Shown here piece after piece: positions 62,595 through 64,000 of a stretch of 64,000 nt of DNA. The stretch spans positions 744,001-808,000 of the forward strand of contig OZ251235.1 of assembly GCA_965240325.2 (NCBI GenBank), read 5' to 3'. The DNA comes from Rebecca billardiae RCC1528 (lineage: Eukaryota; Haptophyta). The notes under the pieces are model-generated. The model saw only the letters and a list, made by a program, of their open reading frames with translations. It searched no databases and had not been told where the DNA came from. Both the position numbers and the translations under genes were made by a program. The stretch's first letter is position 1, and the number at the start of each line of letters is the position of its first letter.

Positions 62595-64000
62595 TCACAC
62601 AGTCGTAGTGCCACCCGTCGACGGCGTAGCGGTGCCCTGCTGGCGCCACGAGCGCCTCCTCTTCGCCTTCTTCGCCTTGCCCAGCGCCCGGGCACACGTG
62701 CGGTACTGCTCGTACCCGCCGTACCCGAAGAGCTCCTCGAGCTCCCAGTCGAAGTGCTCGAGCAGCGCGCGCCACACCTCGCGCGGGAACTTGAAGACGA
62801 ACGCGCAGCCGTCTGGTGTCACGGCCGCAAGTCGGTCGCGCGCATCTTGGTCGTTCGCGAGGTTGCCGTCCGGCTGCACCGGGAGCGCCTCGAGGCTGAT
62901 CCACACGCTGCGCGGGCACAGCCCCAGCCTGCTGCCGAGCAGGCACGCGACCGCGCTCGGCCGGCGCGAGATGTCCTCGTACCGCAGCACGACGAGCTGG
63001 GCCCCGCCCTGCCGCCGGCTCACCGTGTGCACGAGCCCGCCTCGCCGTGCCTGCTCGTCCGCGCGGACGAGGTCGAAGGCGTCCCGCATGAGCCCGAGCT
63101 TGGCGATCCGAAGCTCGACGATCGTCTTGAACGCGTGCACCGCGCACTGCCGCTGCTGCTCGGCGGGCAGCCGGCGGATCTCGTCGAGCGCGCGCGTGCG
63201 GTTGTGCACAAGCCCCAGCTGGGCGCATCGCTCGGCAGCTTGCGGCACGCGTGGGCTGAGCCACTCCGAGCTGACAAAGTCGCGCGACTTGGAGAGGCGC
63301 AGCCACGGCGCGTCGTGCGGCGCGCGGTGCATCGCCAGCAACCACTGCAGCGGCTCCCTCACCAGCACGACGAGGGGCGCCGCGCCGCTGTGCGCCAGCT
63401 GCAGCTGCTGCCGCATAGCGCCGAGGTCAGCGGCCGAGTCTGTCGTCCACATGAACTGCGTCGCCTCGCCGCCCGGCATCAGCTCCGTGCCAAAGTTGAG
63501 CAGCATCATGCGCCTGAGGGCGTTCGCGCCCGTGTGCCGCTCGCCGACGATCCGGTAGTGGAGCGCCCCTGCCGCTGGCTCGGCACCGGCACTGGCGGCG
63601 GCGGCCGGAGCGGCGGCGCCGTCAGCGGCGGCGCCGTCAGCGGCGGCGCCGTCAACGGCGGCAGGCTCGGTGATCTCAGGCTTGACGGGGTGGCACGCCG
63701 GCGGCACGGTGGGGAGGAGGTTCGCGGGGCAGTCCGCGCTCCACCGCTTCGGCATGTGCACCGCCTTGAGCATCCCCGACGCGAGCACGCGCCAGTAACG
63801 GTCCCAGTGCGCGTCCCCGCTCGTGTTGGTTCTGTGCAGCGCGTCCTGCTCGTTGCCGAGCGGCCGGATTTTCAGCTGGTGCTTGCAGTAGAGCTGGGTG
63901 CAGTGCAGGAAGCGCGGCACGCCCATGTACTCGAGGTAGTCCGAGATCAGCAGGTCGTCCGAGATCCGCGCGTCCAGGTTCGCTGTCAGCGCGCTGAACC
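62595..64000 (-). CDS. Sulfotransferase-like protein (5' end beyond window)
   Basis: The minus-strand frame is open from the window edge to the stop at 62595 (at least 468 aa). An ATG at 63926 exists, but the codons before it (ISDDLLISDYLEY) look like protein, so the gene probably starts outside. Sulfotransferase-type marks are a possible PAPS-binding start (GERHTGANALRRMM), then VVLVREPLQWLLAMHR, which fits the 3'-phosphate loop R-[DE]-P, and VLRYEDI (family R-Y-E-D-[LM]). The region before it has a Pro/Ala linker with a repeated A-A-D-G unit (63620-63660). The piece YMGVPRFLHCTQLYCKHQ upstream is not recognised. It ends in a basic tail. These proteins act in the Golgi on glycans. The call is family-level; substrate unknown. 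Confidence 0.65.
   Translation of the reverse strand, partial: FSALTANLDARISDDLLISDYLEYMGVPRFLHCTQLYCKHQLKIRPLGNEQDALHRTNTSGDAHWDRYWRVLASGMLKAVHMPKRWSADCPANLLPTVPPACHPVKPEITEPAAVDGAAADGAAADGAAAPAAAASAGAEPAAGALHYRIVGERHTGANALRRMMLLNFGTELMPGGEATQFMWTTDSAADLGAMRQQLQLAHSGAAPLVVLVREPLQWLLAMHRAPHDAPWLRLSKSRDFVSSEWLSPRVPQAAERCAQLGLVHNRTRALDEIRRLPAEQQRQCAVHAFKTIVELRIAKLGLMRDAFDLVRADEQARRGGLVHTVSRRQGGAQLVVLRYEDISRRPSAVACLLGSRLGLCPRSVWISLEALPVQPDGNLANDQDARDRLAAVTPDGCAFVFKFPREVWRALLEHFDWELEELFGYGGYEQYRTCARALGKAKKAKRRRSWRQQGTATPSTGGTTTV

Overview
This is a nuclear, GC-rich (mostly CG-dinucleotide-rich) eukaryotic window, most probably from a marine alga with a red-algal secondary plastid. A haptophyte is my first guess and a pelagophyte-like ochrophyte the alternative. 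The evidence is: spliced genes whose introns are short (about 90-400 bp), start GTGCGC and are filled with CG-rich simple sequence; a plastid-type fibrillin; a Derlin with a signal peptide plus transit-peptide-like leader, as expected of the plastid import (SELMA) system; a DNMT5-type DNA methyltransferase; and a cluster-less complex I ferredoxin. Splice sites were worked out by hand from phase and protein-family continuity. There is no transcript support.

Layout. 1-3,518: start of a minus-strand secreted protein at the left edge, then a C2-C2-RGS protein (+). 3,519-7,154: no gene; a 95-117 bp tandem array and a 1.9 kb GC-rich block bounded by a perfect 25-bp inverted repeat. 7,155-11,500: bestrophin channel (-), PAP/fibrillin (-), proteasome assembly chaperone PSMG3 (+). 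12,056-14,022: a 1.97 kb element with 51-bp terminal inverted repeats. 14,500-15,480: a decayed FAD-oxidoreductase fragment. 16,279-18,516: PARP zinc finger/F-box/LRR protein (-). 19,801-20,689: a small LYR protein (-) and a doubtful small ORF (+). 21,251-25,080: RING-CH E3 ligase (-) and DUF1769 protein (+). 26,495-28,800: nucleotide-sugar/triose-phosphate-type transporter (-) and C1-FDX-like ferredoxin (+). 29,644-30,525: proteasome alpha subunit PSMA1 (-). 32,001-42,205: the 2,766-aa DNMT5-like methyltransferase/SNF2 fusion (-), head-to-head with a mitochondrial Bax-inhibitor protein (+). 42,618-46,311: ubiquitin-like/BAG cochaperone (-) and a Sfi1-like repeat protein (+). 47,489-50,925: membrane-anchored kelch protein (-) and class 3 lipase (+). 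50,926-53,587: no clear gene; a 2.0 kb block bounded by a perfect 19-bp inverted repeat, then a long AT microsatellite. 53,588-55,768: GT92-like glycosyltransferase (-). 57,658-64,000: degenerate adenylate kinase (-), GAF-like protein (+), OTU deubiquitinase (-), Derlin (+) and a sulfotransferase-like gene running off the right edge (-).

Genes are often in head-to-head pairs with very short shared 5' regions: 65 bp for DNMT5/Bax inhibitor, 94 bp for fibrillin/PSMG3, 119 bp for BAG/Sfi1-like and for OTUD6/Derlin. Seven of about 24 genes belong to ubiquitin, proteasome or protein quality control (PSMG3, PSMA1, RING-CH, F-box, OTUD6, Derlin, BAG). This is a loose functional grouping, not an operon. 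The long gaps are held by repeats and inverted-repeat-bounded blocks of nearly identical size (1.94, 1.97, 1.99 kb), which is the least explained structural feature here.
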